From Planctomycetota bacterium (GTDB lineage: Bacteria; Planctomycetota; PUPC01; JACPCR01): 29,167 nt of DNA. Location of the stretch: the NCBI GenBank assembly GCA_030740295.1, contig JASLXP010000145.1:1-29167 (forward strand), in the 5' to 3' direction. Shown in pieces: positions 7,629 to 16,567 of the stretch. The notes beneath the pieces were generated by a model, which saw nothing but the letters and a program-made list of their open reading frames with translations, searched no databases and had not been told where the DNA came from. Positions within the stretch are counted from its first letter, which is position 1, and every line of letters starts with the position of its first letter. Position numbers and translations under genes: made by a program.

Positions 7629-10382
7629 TTATCTTGAGATGACCTTCAACCGCACCTTGAAGGTCACGCCGTTCCTGGCCGGCTTGGTGGAACAAAGCTG
7701 AAAGCCTGTGACGTATTTGCTGGGCCTTTTGCCGACGTGGAAGGTGTGGTTGCCCAGACTGCGGGCTTCGACCTGCCACTTGCCTGTTTTTATGGTTGCG
7801 GTCTTTCCGTCTTCGGACACTTGTGGCCGATTCAGAAAATTCATTCGCCAGGTGGCCTCTTCAAAATCGGACGCGCCTTGGCCGACCAGTTTGTCGGTGA
7901 ACGTGATCGAACCGTTCTTTGATTCGATCGTGCGTTGATGTTCGAGCTTGGGATAGGTCGGTGCGCCGAATGTTCCCTTCGCGGTTTCGCCGTCGGATTT
8001 CCAATCAATGAGGCGGCCCCCTCCGAGCGGGTTCTGTTTCACGTCGTCGAATGTGACGCAACTCTTCGCGAAAGCGGTGATGCCAAAGAGATCTCCGATA
8101 CCTCGGTAGAGGCCCGCGTTTGGTTCGTTCTGGTAGGGACAGGTCTGTGGCGAGATCAGGGTGTCGCCCGCCCACCATTGAGTCTCTAACTTCACCCGGT
8201 GACAGTGACCTGATTTGTACGGACCGAAGTTGACAGCGAGAGTGATGCCGCCGGTGCGGAAGATGGCAACGCCGGAGTCCGCGAGGCAGAGATTCTGTCT
8301 GGGCGAGTTGTCCGGTGCGGGGAGACCTTGGGGCAGGCTCTCGATGACGAACCCCCATTCCGTCATGTCGTTGTTGTCTTTCCAGCCGGCGTCGAGAGCC
8401 GTTCGTGCGATTTGCGGGCTATTAAAACGCTTGGCGATGTTGGCAAAGATGGTGGCTGGAATCTCGTGCGCGCCGTTGCCGAACACAATGGCGAAGCGCC
8501 CTTCCGGGCTCTGCATATTGGTGGTGAATTCCGCCATGGTGGCGATGCTCTGTCCGGTCTTCGGGCTCACGTAGGTCACCCCAGGCCGGCCGTCAGCTTC
8601 GAGGATAACTCCCATGTAGTAGAGGAAACGCAGGCCCCAGTTGTGGTAGCCGATGGAGCTCTCCACATGGTGAAACGAGTCCTTTGTCAGGCCGCCGTCG
8701 AACCATGCTTTGTAGACCTCTTCGGTGTAATCCATCCACCGTCTGGCGTTTGCATAGCCGGGCAGGATGCGGGCGATGGCAGCGAGGCCGAAGCACTCCA
8801 TCGTTTTCCAGTTCGCCATATAACAGAAACCTTTCTGTCCCCGGTTAACCGTCCAGCCACCTTCGACCTTGTGCTCGTCAATGGACCAGCCGTGCATGTG
8901 CTTCCAGACCCACTCGCCGATGACTATGAGGCCAGCGGACAGCTTCCGTAATTCAGTTTGGGTCCAGGTGAGGCCGGCCTTGTTGAGGATATCGAAGCCG
9001 CGGACGATGGCGGCCGCGTTCTGTGATGCGCCGATGCTGGCGCCTCCTGTCGTTCCGTGTTCGAGCACGCCATCCGCATAGGCGAGCAAGAGGGGCTTCA
9101 GGCGTTTGGCCAGAAGTGGATCTTCGTGCAGATACGCTCCCCACGCGGCCCACACCAGACCTCCTGTGGCGCTGCTGGTTCTCGTATCGGCGCCGATGGC
9201 GCCCGGCGCAGGCCAGGGGGGCCACTCACCTTCGTAAGCTCTTCGAAGCTGAGCCGTGTCCCAGAGAGAAAGGTCTACCTGCTTCATGTTCTCGAAAGTT
9301 TCGGGGGCGTAAAGGACGCCGAAGGGCTCGGACGTTTCACAGTGGGCTTTCGTTTTCTCGGCCCGGTCCAGCCAGCGCCGGGTTTCGAGATCATCGCCTT
9401 CCTGTTCGGAAGCGGCGGCACGTGCGGCATTGTCGAGACATGCCTGAATGAGAAGGCCAGCACCTTTGTCCGCAGTTTTCAACGAACGGCGCGACCGTTT
9501 TACATCCCTCGTTGCGGCGGGTGCCAGAGGCGTGTATGCCGGCATCGCATTTCGGAGATCGTCGAGCGTGCCGTGCCCGAACCGCAGGCGCAGCGAAATA
9601 CTGTGCGTCGGGGGGGAATGTCCAAGGCTGGAAGGCAGCATCGGCGCGACATGAACAAGGATGCCCACATTCACCCACGTGCTCGGCCGGTCACTCTCGA
9701 GGATGACCCAGTCACCCACGTCTTCGTTGATGATGCCGATGCCTGGCACCTCCAGGACCTTGGGGCCGTTACTGAAGCTCACGGGCCCGAAATGACTGTT
9801 CCCGGCAAGAATGTGCGTTTTTCTGCTGACGTCTCCCGTGCCTGGCGCGCCGGTCTTTCCACCGTAACCGGGCTGCAGATTCGCTCGCAGTTCGAACGGC
9901 TGTGGCGGCCAATCACGCTCCCGATTGAGGAGACGGACAAAAACTTCAAGGTCTGAGGAATCCTTTTCGAGGCGCAGCTCGATCTCAGGCTCGACGGCAA
10001 TTCGCCGCTCTGCGGCCGTCCCTGAATGCACATCAATCGGTCGCCGCATGACCAGGCGAATCGCATTCTTCTCACGAATGATCTTGTGCTCCCAACTGTG
10101 CCAGTAGACTTCCTCGCCTGTTTTGACCTGGCTCTCAGAAGGTGCGAAGAGCACAGACCGTCGAATGAGACGCAGGCCTCCGGCCTCTTCCATGCCGAGC
10201 CCGGCCAGGTGGTAGCTGAGATGGCTGCGCCCCGTTCGCAGATTGATGATGTCGAGCACCTGGCCTGTCGAAGGGTGCGTCAGGATCTGAAGCCGGCTGT
10301 TGGCCAATACAAGAATCGGAAATTCGTAGTGCCTGTCCGTGTATGCGGTCACGCCGGACTTTGGGAGTTTTTTCAAAGACAT
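7629..10382 (-). CDS. Large heparinase II/III-like protein (putative polysaccharide lyase)
   Basis: 917 residues with three recognisable parts: an N-terminal beta-rich domain (about 1-290), a helical alpha/alpha toroid (about 300-650, rich in W/Y, e.g. WVWKHMHGWS and GYHNWGLRFLYYMG) and a C-terminal beta-sandwich (about 690-917). The junction LADSGVAIFRTGG followed by GHCHRVKLETQWWAGD near residue 725 corresponds to the heparinase II/III 'H-x-H-x-D' segment, here ending in Arg rather than Asp. HHVESSIGYHNWG (about 570-582) resembles the active-site helix of such lyases. No signal peptide is seen, so it may work in the cytoplasm on imported oligosaccharides, or it may lie behind an unrecognised export signal. 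No exact PL family can be assigned, and the N-terminal domain looks unusual. No clear Shine-Dalgarno sequence precedes the ATG. Confidence 0.75.
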   Translation of the reverse strand: MSLKKLPKSGVTAYTDRHYEFPILVLANSRLQILTHPSTGQVLDIINLRTGRSHLSYHLAGLGMEEAGGLRLIRRSVLFAPSESQVKTGEEVYWHSWEHKIIREKNAIRLVMRRPIDVHSGTAAERRIAVEPEIELRLEKDSSDLEVFVRLLNRERDWPPQPFELRANLQPGYGGKTGAPGTGDVSRKTHILAGNSHFGPVSFSNGPKVLEVPGIGIINEDVGDWVILESDRPSTWVNVGILVHVAPMLPSSLGHSPPTHSISLRLRFGHGTLDDLRNAMPAYTPLAPAATRDVKRSRRSLKTADKGAGLLIQACLDNAARAAASEQEGDDLETRRWLDRAEKTKAHCETSEPFGVLYAPETFENMKQVDLSLWDTAQLRRAYEGEWPPWPAPGAIGADTRTSSATGGLVWAAWGAYLHEDPLLAKRLKPLLLAYADGVLEHGTTGGASIGASQNAAAIVRGFDILNKAGLTWTQTELRKLSAGLIVIGEWVWKHMHGWSIDEHKVEGGWTVNRGQKGFCYMANWKTMECFGLAAIARILPGYANARRWMDYTEEVYKAWFDGGLTKDSFHHVESSIGYHNWGLRFLYYMGVILEADGRPGVTYVSPKTGQSIATMAEFTTNMQSPEGRFAIVFGNGAHEIPATIFANIAKRFNSPQIARTALDAGWKDNNDMTEWGFVIESLPQGLPAPDNSPRQNLCLADSGVAIFRTGGITLAVNFGPYKSGHCHRVKLETQWWAGDTLISPQTCPYQNEPNAGLYRGIGDLFGITAFAKSCVTFDDVKQNPLGGGRLIDWKSDGETAKGTFGAPTYPKLEHQRTIESKNGSITFTDKLVGQGASDFEEATWRMNFLNRPQVSEDGKTATIKTGKWQVEARSLGNHTFHVGKRPSKYVTGFQLCSTKPARNGVTFKVRLKVISR

Positions 10383-10413
10383 GGTTAATGTGTTTCTGGG
10401 TTATGCGGTACAG

Positions 10414-11217
10414 CTATCTCTGCTCCACAAGGGAATCGATCATTTGATTCGATGTGACGGTGTAGACCTCGAACTGCTCGACGCTCGCGATCTCGCCGCG
10501 AGTGCAGATCAGATCGTCCTGGGTCTCGTGGAGCTCCATGCCGGTGGTGCAGTCGCGGATGAGGATGGCGTGGTAGCCGCGGCGAACCATCTGGTACACG
10601 CCGTAGTCGCGAAGGACGATGCACGCGTTGGTGTAGAAGCCGACATAAAAAAGGTGGAGGATGCCGCGCTGGGCACACAGACGGTGGAGCTCCTCACCGT
10701 CGGCGATGACCGCTTCGTCTCCATCCGGTCGGACAAGCGGATGAAAATCGCGATGCTCGGAACGGAAGCGGGCAGCCTCTTCCTGCTGCGTCTCCCTGGG
10801 GCGTGCATACTTCGCAAAGTCGCCCGTCTTCTGTCGAAATTCTGAAGGCGGCCAGTCCGGCGAGCTCGGATAAGGGGGATGGGGCTTTTCCTCTTCACCA
10901 ACGAGGTGAACCCAATTCGGCGATCTGGCCGCGACCGGATTTGCCGGCGCATGGATCACCTGCAGTCCGTGAGCGCGGCACGCCTCGATCAGGGGGACGA
11001 TTCTCGATGTCACAATCTCTTCCGCGCGGTCCTGCGTGTCCCGGGCCGCCCAGGGAGTCCGACTCCAGACGTCCAGACTGATGAGGGCCGCCTCTTTCAG
11101 AGGCATCTCCCAACTCAGCTCATCGTAGGAGTAGTTTTCAACGGCCATCTCGATGCCGGGATCAGTGAACAGCCGGTAATAGCGCGGCTGGATGTTGACG
11201 ACTCTGTTTTCGTTCAT
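10414..11217 (-). CDS. Isochorismatase-like cysteine hydrolase
   Basis: The fold is recognised from LISLDVWS (nucleophile-activating Asp49) and GFYTNACIVLRDYG with the nucleophile Cys199, followed by the GYHAILIRDCTTG segment typical of the C-terminal half. Family members hydrolyse amides, ureas or vinyl ethers. The catalytic lysine usually found before 'aF..T.L...L...gi' is not obvious: at the aligned place the sequence reads DEAVIADGEELHRL. An unusual N-terminal 40 residues precede the domain, and a charged insert (about 105-160) interrupts it. It sits 31 bp before the heparinase-like gene and 61 bp after the amidohydrolase gene, suggesting one transcript. Substrate unknown. Confidence 0.85.
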   Translation of the reverse strand: MNENRVVNIQPRYYRLFTDPGIEMAVENYSYDELSWEMPLKEAALISLDVWSRTPWAARDTQDRAEEIVTSRIVPLIEACRAHGLQVIHAPANPVAARSPNWVHLVGEEEKPHPPYPSSPDWPPSEFRQKTGDFAKYARPRETQQEEAARFRSEHRDFHPLVRPDGDEAVIADGEELHRLCAQRGILHLFYVGFYTNACIVLRDYGVYQMVRRGYHAILIRDCTTGMELHETQDDLICTRGEIASVEQFEVYTVTSNQMIDSLVEQR

Positions 11218-11278
11218 AGTTGAGCTCAGATGTTCTTACCTGCCGAAATCAATGGTGCATCTTATACCACCACGTGAA

Positions 11279-12094
11279 TCATGAAGACGCCTCTGCCAGT
11301 TCAATGGCCTGCGAAAAGAGCTGCCGGGCGTTGATGCTGAGGAGCTTTCGTTTTGCTTCGTCGCTGATGCGTGCAAAGAGCACTTTGCCAATCTGCTGGC
11401 CAAGGCTGAGGAAAGGCATATCCGATCCAAAGAGGATTTTCTCCGCGGGAACGTTGGCGACGAAGTATTCAACGTTGCGATAAGGCTGTGCGCTGAAAAC
11501 GAGATCGATGTATGCGTTCGGCAGGTCGTTGGCCCATTGAGCGTATGCCTCTCGATTTGCACTGCCTCCGTGAGCGAAAAGCATGTTCGCATCCGGATAC
11601 TTTTCACACATGCGTGCCAACACGCTTCCATTTTGCTTCCCCCAAGTGTGTGCCAGGATCGGCAGGTGAAATTGATTCGCGAACTCGTAAACGACGTGAT
11701 ACGGGCTGGAGTCGTAAGCCCGTCCGTGAAAGTCGTGGATTTTGACGGCCCGAAAACCGTCGGCGTACGTCCGTTCCAACTCCTTCTGAATGTCTTTCTG
11801 CGAGTAATTCGGGCTGATCGTGCAATACGGCAGCACACGATCCGGATACCGCTTCTGCAAAGCCGCCACCTCATCGTTTCCACGCAGCATGTCCGGTCCG
11901 ATAGAACGAAACGCGGTGATACAAACATAGCGGACGCCCACACGATCCATGGACTCGATCATGGATTCGATGCTCCCACGGCGCGGCACATGAAAATTGT
12001 ACCAGGGTCCGACGTGACAGTGGGCATCGATAATCTCCAGGTCGTGGAACGCCTCGAATTCCTTTGCCCGTTCGAGAATGCTGTCTTCAGGCAT
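11279..12094 (-). CDS. Amidohydrolase-family metalloenzyme (PF04909 type)
   Basis: A TIM-barrel metal hydrolase or decarboxylase. The expected ligands are in order: His25 and His27 (DAHCHVG), Lys118 (AVKIHDFHG), His149 (LAHTWG), His175 (FAHGGS) and Asp225 (LFGSDMP). The length of 271 residues is normal for the compact PF04909 group, which includes aromatic-acid decarboxylases, lactonases and relatives. The start codon overlaps the end of the upstream amidohydrolase-like gene by 8 bases (ATGCCTGA), implying translational coupling and a fixed ratio of the two proteins. The substrate cannot be inferred. Confidence 0.92.
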   Translation of the reverse strand: MPEDSILERAKEFEAFHDLEIIDAHCHVGPWYNFHVPRRGSIESMIESMDRVGVRYVCITAFRSIGPDMLRGNDEVAALQKRYPDRVLPYCTISPNYSQKDIQKELERTYADGFRAVKIHDFHGRAYDSSPYHVVYEFANQFHLPILAHTWGKQNGSVLARMCEKYPDANMLFAHGGSANREAYAQWANDLPNAYIDLVFSAQPYRNVEYFVANVPAEKILFGSDMPFLSLGQQIGKVLFARISDEAKRKLLSINARQLFSQAIELAEASS

Positions 12095-12839
12095 CTGAAT
12101 CCCTCCTTAGCAGCTTCCTTAAATTGCCGGCAGCAATGGCTTGTTTGTCTTCGTCTGGCAGCGCGGAATAACCGATCATTGCGATCGCATTTGCGGGATC
12201 CAGAAAGGGCCAGAGACTGCTGTAGACGAATCGTCCGCTGCCAAACCAAGCGCAATACTCTTCGAGCAGACCATGATTTGCCAGGAGCGCGGTGTCGAGG
12301 GTTAGATTCTCGAGCTTCCGCAGAATGGCGGGCAGGTAGCGCGTTTCACGATATCCGACCTTTGTGAGCACAAGCTGCAGCCTTGGGAACTCGGTGCAGA
12401 GATGGATGACGTCACTCCATCCGATTTCACCAAATTCGACAAAGAGAGGAAGCTGAGCACTTTGCAGCACATCCAGAAGTTCACCGAGAAAGAATGCATT
12501 AGCCTGGAAATTCTGCAGCTTTGGAAAGATGCGCGCAGACGACACGCGCCGCTCTGTCATCTGTGAAACCAGTTCTTCCGGCGGCGGCAGTTCCCGTGTA
12601 TCTGGCGGCAGAACCACCCATTGCGGATCGAGGTTGGGCCTTTGGACAATTTCGTTGAGCAATTGTTCGTTTCCGTCCGCCGGGTCGAATTCCCGGGCAG
12701 TCGCATGGTAGACCACGGCCCCGGAGATCCCGTAGTGCTCCATGTCATCCATGTACTCACTAATCGTGTACGGCTGGTCGGGCTGGCCCTTGGTGCGGGT
12801 GCCGATCTGGGTGCATGCGTCAAAGAATTCCAGGGACAT
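12087..12839 (-). CDS. Degenerate amidohydrolase-like protein lacking the metal ligands
   Basis: 250 residues that follow the same barrel outline as the gene directly downstream, but the metal site is gone. The opening DAHCHVG of the partner corresponds to DACTQIG (residues 7-13), so both histidines are replaced by Cys9 and Gln11. The LAHTWG strand corresponds to LFVEFGE, and the LFGSDMP segment to FVYSSLWP. The C-terminal pattern 'alpdedk.ai..gN..kLL' is retained, and the reading frame is intact, so this is not a pseudogene in decay. It overlaps its intact partner by 8 bases. A structural or regulatory subunit of a hetero-oligomer is a reasonable inference; independent activity with other residues is the alternative. 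Confidence 0.78.
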   Translation of the reverse strand: MSLEFFDACTQIGTRTKGQPDQPYTISEYMDDMEHYGISGAVVYHATAREFDPADGNEQLLNEIVQRPNLDPQWVVLPPDTRELPPPEELVSQMTERRVSSARIFPKLQNFQANAFFLGELLDVLQSAQLPLFVEFGEIGWSDVIHLCTEFPRLQLVLTKVGYRETRYLPAILRKLENLTLDTALLANHGLLEEYCAWFGSGRFVYSSLWPFLDPANAIAMIGYSALPDEDKQAIAAGNLRKLLRRDSDA

Positions 12840-12884
12840 ATGGGAAATAAGTGACCAGTAATGGGTAATGTGGGATGAGGGGTC

Positions 12885-15740
12885 TTACACGAAACTCGTA
12901 ATCGCGTCTTCCTGCAGGCGTTGTTCGATCGCATGAACGATCTGCTGTGCACTTTCAAGAGTCTCAGTAGCTTCTTCCTCGGTTCGCCGATTTTCACTCG
13001 TGGAACGCAGGCGGCCAACCAGATCGATATCTTCGCGGTCAAGAATTCCCAGTTCACTTATTCTCGTTCGGAGGATTTCCATGGGGACGGCCCCCTCCTC
13101 ATGAATCCCGGATAGACAGGCAGCAGCCTGCAGACCGATTTCCATGGCTTCGAGGAAGGCTGAAAGCGCCTCTTGAGGAAAACCGCCGTCCTTCAAGACA
13201 TTCGCCATTTTCCGGCTGCGTTCTGCGCCGGCGAAGATCGTTCGTGCCTCTTCGAGTTGGCGTTGCTTCTCCAAACGGTCTGTGTCTCGTGATTTCTCTG
13301 CGCCCGTGCTGTGGAGGATTCTCTCCTCCCCGGTCGTGGTAATCAGGCCGGCTTCTTTCAGATGCTGAATGGATTCGAACGTTTTCTGATCAATGAATTC
13401 AAGAGTGACTCTACCCGCACGGCCCTGACTCTGTTTCAGGAGCGCCTCTGACTCCCTGCGGATGTCTGGCGTGACCTCATCCAACACAATCAGAATCGTT
13501 TCTCCCTGGTCGTTCTTCTGCGACAGCATGTGCAGAAGACGATTCGAGTAACGGGCGACCAGATCCTGACGGAGGATTTCTGCCGGCAGTCTTGTTTCGG
13601 CAGGCACCTTCTCCTGAGTCTGTGGGGGTGGGACGCTGACCCCAAGAACTTTCTGAATTCTTTCCAGTTGTGCCTGCGGACCGCTGGCCATCTTGAGGCT
13701 GTCAAGCTCGCCCTTACCTTCGAGGACGCCGTCGGCTAGTTCCTGCTTTACTTCCATAACATCCAACATGCGCGATTCGATACTGTCTGCGCAGATCAGG
13801 TTGATGACGTTTACCGTACGTGTCTGGCCTTTGCGCCATGCCCGCGCGATGCGCTGCTCCAGCTTGGCCGGATTCCAGGGCAAGTCCATGTTGATGACAA
13901 TACTGGCCGCCTGAAGGTTCAGTCCGAGGCCCCCGGAATCTGTGGAAAGCAAAGCCCTGCAATCCGGCGACTCCCTGAAGCGCTTGAGCTCGGCTCGCCG
14001 CTTCTTCTGCGGGACTTCGCCCGTGTGATGCGCAACGCCAATGCCCAACTCATCCATCAGATCTGCGACGAGTTCGAGCATCTTTACCCATTCAGAAAAG
14101 ATGACGATCTTGGCGTCCGGTTGCGCGGACTGGATCTCCTCGATGACGCGGCGGAGTTCCTCAATCTTCGGCGAGATTTTCAAATCCTGGTCAAGGATGT
14201 AGGTGGTATCGCAGAGCATCCGCATGCAGGCGAGCATCCGCTGCATCGCTTCTCGTTCATCGCGAGTCAGCGGACGCTTCTTGAGAATGTGTGCAATACG
14301 CGCCACCTTTTCGTTGAACTCGTCGTAGCGTAACTGTTGCTCAGGCTCCATGTGGACGAAGTAATTATTAGTGGTGCGGCCAGGCAGTTGATCTTCGACA
14401 TCACTCTTCTTTCGTCGCAGCATGATGGTGCTGACCCGCCGATTGAGCTCCTTCAGATTCTTGTATCCGACCGGCCGCCCGCGCTCATTAAATTCATAGA
14501 ACTCTCGATTGAATCGAAACAGCGGCCCGAAGATTTCCGGATCGAGAAAATCCACGATGGAGTAGAGCTCGTCGATGCGGTTCTCCAACGGCGTGCCGGT
14601 CAGGACGAACGCGTAGGCGCTGTCGAGGCGCTTCACCGCACGCGCTGTTTTCGTTTGCCAGTTCTTGATTCGCTGCGCCTCGTCAAGGATCACCACGTCA
14701 GGGCTGACTGCGTCGTTGATTACCTCAAAGTCATTCCGGACCTGTTCGTAATTGACGATGTGGAAGAACTGCTTTTCTTGATATTGCTTCAGACGGACAT
14801 CTCTCGAACCGTAGACAGGCAGCGCTGGCAGGTCGGTGAACTTGCCGATCTGATCTTCCCATTCCCCCTTCAGCGAGGCGGGGCAGACAATCAACACCTT
14901 TCGAATTCCCCGCACATGCCGCAGCACTTCGCACGCAGCGATGGCCTGCACAGTCTTTCCGAGCCCCATGTCATCCGCAAGCAGGGCTCGTTCGGAGAAA
15001 GCAAGGTGCAGCATTCCTTCCTGCTGGTAGCCATACAGGCGATGCTTGACGACCTGCACGGAACGCTTCCCGTCTTTCACGTCGATGAGGAACTTCTTTC
15101 TGGCATCCTCACGCGCCTTGCGGCGCTCAAGTCCGGCGACGAGAGGATCGATTTCATAAGAGATACGAACGTTGTCTCGCCAGGTCGGTGCATACTCGAA
15201 GATACGCTTGAGCGACGGGATGCTTTCGTCCGGGCTGGCCAACAGCGTGCCGTCCGCCGAGAAAAGCGCATTGATTCGCCGCTTGAGCGCGGGCGAGATT
15301 TTCTTCGGCCACCGGACGCACACCTGCGGTTGCTTCATGCTGCGGTTGAGAAAGACTTCGACTCTGGGGCTGCCGGCCCGGGAAGCTTCGAGGAACGCCT
15401 TGTGTTTCGAACGCCTCAGAAAGAGCAGTGTTCGTTCGATGTGTTTGCAGGTACCGAGCTGGTTCACGCGAAAGTCCTGACACTCACAGGTGTTTTCCCG
15501 CTGCAGCAGAGAACGTATCTCGACCCGGTAGGCGCGTCCCGTCTCCTCGGATTCGACTCGATAGTTACCATAAAATCGGTGGTCGCCTCCGCTGTGGAGG
15601 ATCACTTTCATGGGCTCAGCCGCGGCGCGTTCCTGACGGCGCAGCACTTCCTCGTCATCCGAAGTATCCCAGCCCCAGCCTTTCGTCGAAGGCCCGCCCT
15701 TACCTTTCTTTCTCTTCTCTGCGGATTTGCGTTTTTGCAT
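12885..15740 (-). CDS. SWIM zinc-finger SNF2-family ATPase/helicase
   Basis: A 951-residue DNA-dependent ATPase of the SNF2/Rad54 class. After a basic N-terminal tail, a SWIM finger (Cys85, Cys87, Cys98, His100; CxCx10CxH) is followed by the ATPase core: GYQQEGM (Q-motif-like), DDMGLGKT (256-263), DEAQ (353-356), TGTPLENR (381-388), LRRKKSDV, and the second RecA lobe with IVIFSEW, STDSGGLGLNLQ and the arginine-finger segment QRIARAWRKGQ. A long helical tail (about 690-951) has no recognised domain. Bacterial SWIM-SNF2 proteins are presumed to act in DNA repair, transcription recycling or mobile-element defence, but most are untested. It starts 84 bp from the divergent HAD gene, so the two share a promoter region. 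Confidence 0.95.
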   Translation of the reverse strand: MQKRKSAEKRKKGKGGPSTKGWGWDTSDDEEVLRRQERAAAEPMKVILHSGGDHRFYGNYRVESEETGRAYRVEIRSLLQRENTCECQDFRVNQLGTCKHIERTLLFLRRSKHKAFLEASRAGSPRVEVFLNRSMKQPQVCVRWPKKISPALKRRINALFSADGTLLASPDESIPSLKRIFEYAPTWRDNVRISYEIDPLVAGLERRKAREDARKKFLIDVKDGKRSVQVVKHRLYGYQQEGMLHLAFSERALLADDMGLGKTVQAIAACEVLRHVRGIRKVLIVCPASLKGEWEDQIGKFTDLPALPVYGSRDVRLKQYQEKQFFHIVNYEQVRNDFEVINDAVSPDVVILDEAQRIKNWQTKTARAVKRLDSAYAFVLTGTPLENRIDELYSIVDFLDPEIFGPLFRFNREFYEFNERGRPVGYKNLKELNRRVSTIMLRRKKSDVEDQLPGRTTNNYFVHMEPEQQLRYDEFNEKVARIAHILKKRPLTRDEREAMQRMLACMRMLCDTTYILDQDLKISPKIEELRRVIEEIQSAQPDAKIVIFSEWVKMLELVADLMDELGIGVAHHTGEVPQKKRRAELKRFRESPDCRALLSTDSGGLGLNLQAASIVINMDLPWNPAKLEQRIARAWRKGQTRTVNVINLICADSIESRMLDVMEVKQELADGVLEGKGELDSLKMASGPQAQLERIQKVLGVSVPPPQTQEKVPAETRLPAEILRQDLVARYSNRLLHMLSQKNDQGETILIVLDEVTPDIRRESEALLKQSQGRAGRVTLEFIDQKTFESIQHLKEAGLITTTGEERILHSTGAEKSRDTDRLEKQRQLEEARTIFAGAERSRKMANVLKDGGFPQEALSAFLEAMEIGLQAAACLSGIHEEGAVPMEILRTRISELGILDREDIDLVGRLRSTSENRRTEEEATETLESAQQIVHAIEQRLQEDAITSFV

Positions 15741-15824
15741 CTCTGTTTCGTTGTTTCTGAGGAGGTGTAGAATCTGCCGCCCTCTGATTGGTGCGCATTG
15801 TCTACGGAAAACTGGCTTATCAAA

Positions 15825-16478
15825 ATGCCTTTTTGCTCTGTTCTTTTTGATCTTGACGGCACCCTGCTCGATACGCTTGATGACCTCGCGGACTCAATGA
15901 ATGCTGCTCTGGCCTGTCTGGGTTTTCCGCGACACGATGTGCAATGCTATCGAACTTTTGTCGGCGATGGCATCAGGGCCCTCGCCGAGCGAGTGCTTCC
16001 TGAAGAAGATAAATCGGAGGAGATGGTACAGGCGTGCGTCAACGCCATGCGTGATGAATATGAAAGACGCTGGAGATCGAAGAGCCGTCCTTATCCTGGC
16101 GTCAATGAGCTCACTGAAGAACTGCGTCGCAGGGAGGTGGCAATGGCAGTTCTTTCGAACAAGCCTGATTCGTTTACCAGGAAAGTAGTGGAGCACTTTT
16201 TCCCGAACACGGGTTTTCGCAAGGTTCAGGGGGCATTGCCGGATGTTCACAGAAAACCCAATCCAGCCGCAGCGATATCCATCGCACAGAAACTGGATAT
16301 CGCACCCAGCGACTGGCTCTACGTTGGCGATACCGATACAGACATGAAAACCGCGTGCGCTGCCGGGATGTTTCCCGTCGGCGTCACGTGGGGTTTCCGC
16401 GACGCGCAGGAGCTGAGAGATTTCGGGGCGAAAGAATTGATTGACTCGCCAATGGAACTGTTGAAATTGTTGGACTGA
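15825..16478 (+). CDS. HAD-superfamily phosphatase (phosphoglycolate-phosphatase-like)
   Basis: All four HAD motifs are present: DLDGTLLDT (nucleophile and acid Asp, residues 8-17 from this start), VLSNKPD (motif II), RKPNP (motif III lysine) and YVGDTDTDMK (motif IV). The alpha-helical cap after motif I and the length of 217 residues match the Gph/phosphoglycolate phosphatase branch. The likely reaction is hydrolysis of 2-phosphoglycolate or a similar small phosphate ester. The frame is open upstream to a TTG at 15798, but the ATG at 15825 (MPFCSVLFDLDGT) gives the normal spacing to motif I and is preferred. The Shine-Dalgarno sequence is weak. Strong GAGGAGGTG at about 15760-15768 is too far upstream to serve it. 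Confidence 0.9.
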   Translation: MPFCSVLFDLDGTLLDTLDDLADSMNAALACLGFPRHDVQCYRTFVGDGIRALAERVLPEEDKSEEMVQACVNAMRDEYERRWRSKSRPYPGVNELTEELRRREVAMAVLSNKPDSFTRKVVEHFFPNTGFRKVQGALPDVHRKPNPAAAISIAQKLDIAPSDWLYVGDTDTDMKTACAAGMFPVGVTWGFRDAQELRDFGAKELIDSPMELLKLLD

Positions 16479-16567
16479 GTTTGTGGTTGGGCCCAATGAA
16501 CCACGGAACGCAGGCAATAAGTCCCGGGAACTCTTAAACAATTTTTGACACCTCTAATGAACATCCA

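Noticed and set aside
9057..9956. 299-codon plus-strand frame inside the heparinase-like gene
   Set aside because: Antisense shadow of a 917-residue protein with a recognisable fold.
14337..15770. 477-codon open frame opposite the SNF2 gene
   Set aside because: It is entirely antisense to conserved SNF2 motifs, with no family features and a composition typical of a reverse-strand shadow.
16479..16567. Possible terminator or tRNA between the HAD and Tudor-like genes
   Set aside because: Only a 6-bp GTGGTT/AACCAC pair without a T-run; no cloverleaf or T-loop sequence.
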